Shown here piece after piece: positions 5,882-5,935 of a DNA stretch of 5,935 nucleotides. The position numbers and the translations under genes are program-made. Every line of letters begins with the position of its first letter. Position 1 is the first letter of the stretch. The stretch is taken from NCBI GenBank assembly GCA_900542945.1, contig UQPI01000084.1:1-5935 (forward strand). The letters run 5' to 3'. The stretch comes from an uncultured Collinsella sp. (GTDB taxonomy: Bacteria > Actinomycetota > Coriobacteriia > Coriobacteriales > Coriobacteriaceae). The notes beneath the pieces were generated by a model. It was not told where the DNA came from. It saw nothing but the letters and a program-made list of their open reading frames with translations, and searched no databases.

Positions 5882-5935
5882 AGTCGTTGGGGACGTTCTT
5901 GTTTGACTAGTCGTTTAAGAACGTCCCCAACGACT
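5882..5935. repeat. 54-bp near-perfect palindrome after hypA; likely terminator or dispersed hairpin repeat
   Basis: A perfect 19-bp stem (5882-5900 with 5917-5935) surrounds a 16-base loop that contains an 8-bp palindrome, GACTAGTC (5905-5912), on the same symmetry axis. It begins five bases after the hypA stop. Whether a T run follows cannot be seen, because the window ends at the last stem base. CTAGTCGTT occurs twice in direct orientation (5880-5888 and 5907-5915), and AACGACT at the right end is the inverted copy of its AGTCGTT part. It probably terminates hypA transcription in one or both directions. The elaborate symmetry also fits a member of a repeated intergenic hairpin family in this genome, which is inference. 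Confidence 0.8.

Noticed and set aside
1..5935. CRISPR array, tRNA, rRNA, insertion sequence or prophage signals
   Set aside because: No spaced direct-repeat series, cloverleaf-like sequence, transposase or integrase motif, or attachment-site duplication was seen.

Overview
The window is GC-rich bacterial DNA with strongly G/C-ending codons. Its gene content is anaerobic: a large Fe-S flavoprotein and a nickel-hydrogenase maturation factor. Together with the type of membrane protein (DUF5692-like) and TetR regulator, this suggests a gut anaerobe of the Coriobacteriia, most likely Collinsella or a close relative. The taxonomic call is inference from gene style; no rRNA or marker gene is present.

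Layout, left to right. (1) Positions 1-409, minus strand: the N-terminal 136 codons of a very acidic, low-complexity protein that runs off the left edge. (2) Positions 410-651: intergenic, holding a strong minus-strand intrinsic terminator (543-583). (3) Positions 652-2385, minus strand: a two-gene unit. It is read as a TetR-family regulator (1723-2385), then a nine-segment membrane protein of the DUF5692 type (652-1659), then the terminator. (4) Positions 2386-2573: a divergent control region with two 15-bp inverted repeats of the form TTGACR-N3-YGTCAA. They are set symmetrically around a common centre and are the best candidate operators for the TetR protein. (5) Positions 2574-5351, plus strand: a 925-residue multi-domain FAD/NAD(P)/[4Fe-4S] oxidoreductase. 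It has an N-terminal winged-helix-like and cysteine-rich module, a ferredoxin cluster, a GltD/NfnB-like flavin core and a C-terminal ferredoxin-like cluster. (6) Positions 5367-5402: a hairpin terminator. (7) Positions 5448-5876, plus strand: hypA with a TTG start and an unusual acidic C-terminal tail. (8) Positions 5882-5935: a 54-bp near-perfect palindrome at the right edge.

How the parts may work together. The TetR protein probably represses both its own unit (with the membrane protein) and the divergent oxidoreductase through the shared twin operator. That makes a self-contained, ligand-inducible module of sensor, membrane protein and soluble electron-transfer enzyme. The substrate is not evident from the sequence. 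hypA, behind its own upstream terminator-like hairpin, looks like a separate unit serving [NiFe]-hydrogenase maturation, although both plus-strand genes belong to anaerobic redox metabolism. The most interesting items are the nested twin operator, the composite oxidoreductase paired with a membrane protein of unknown function, and the terminal palindrome, which shares a sequence framework with the terminator 0.5 kb upstream.
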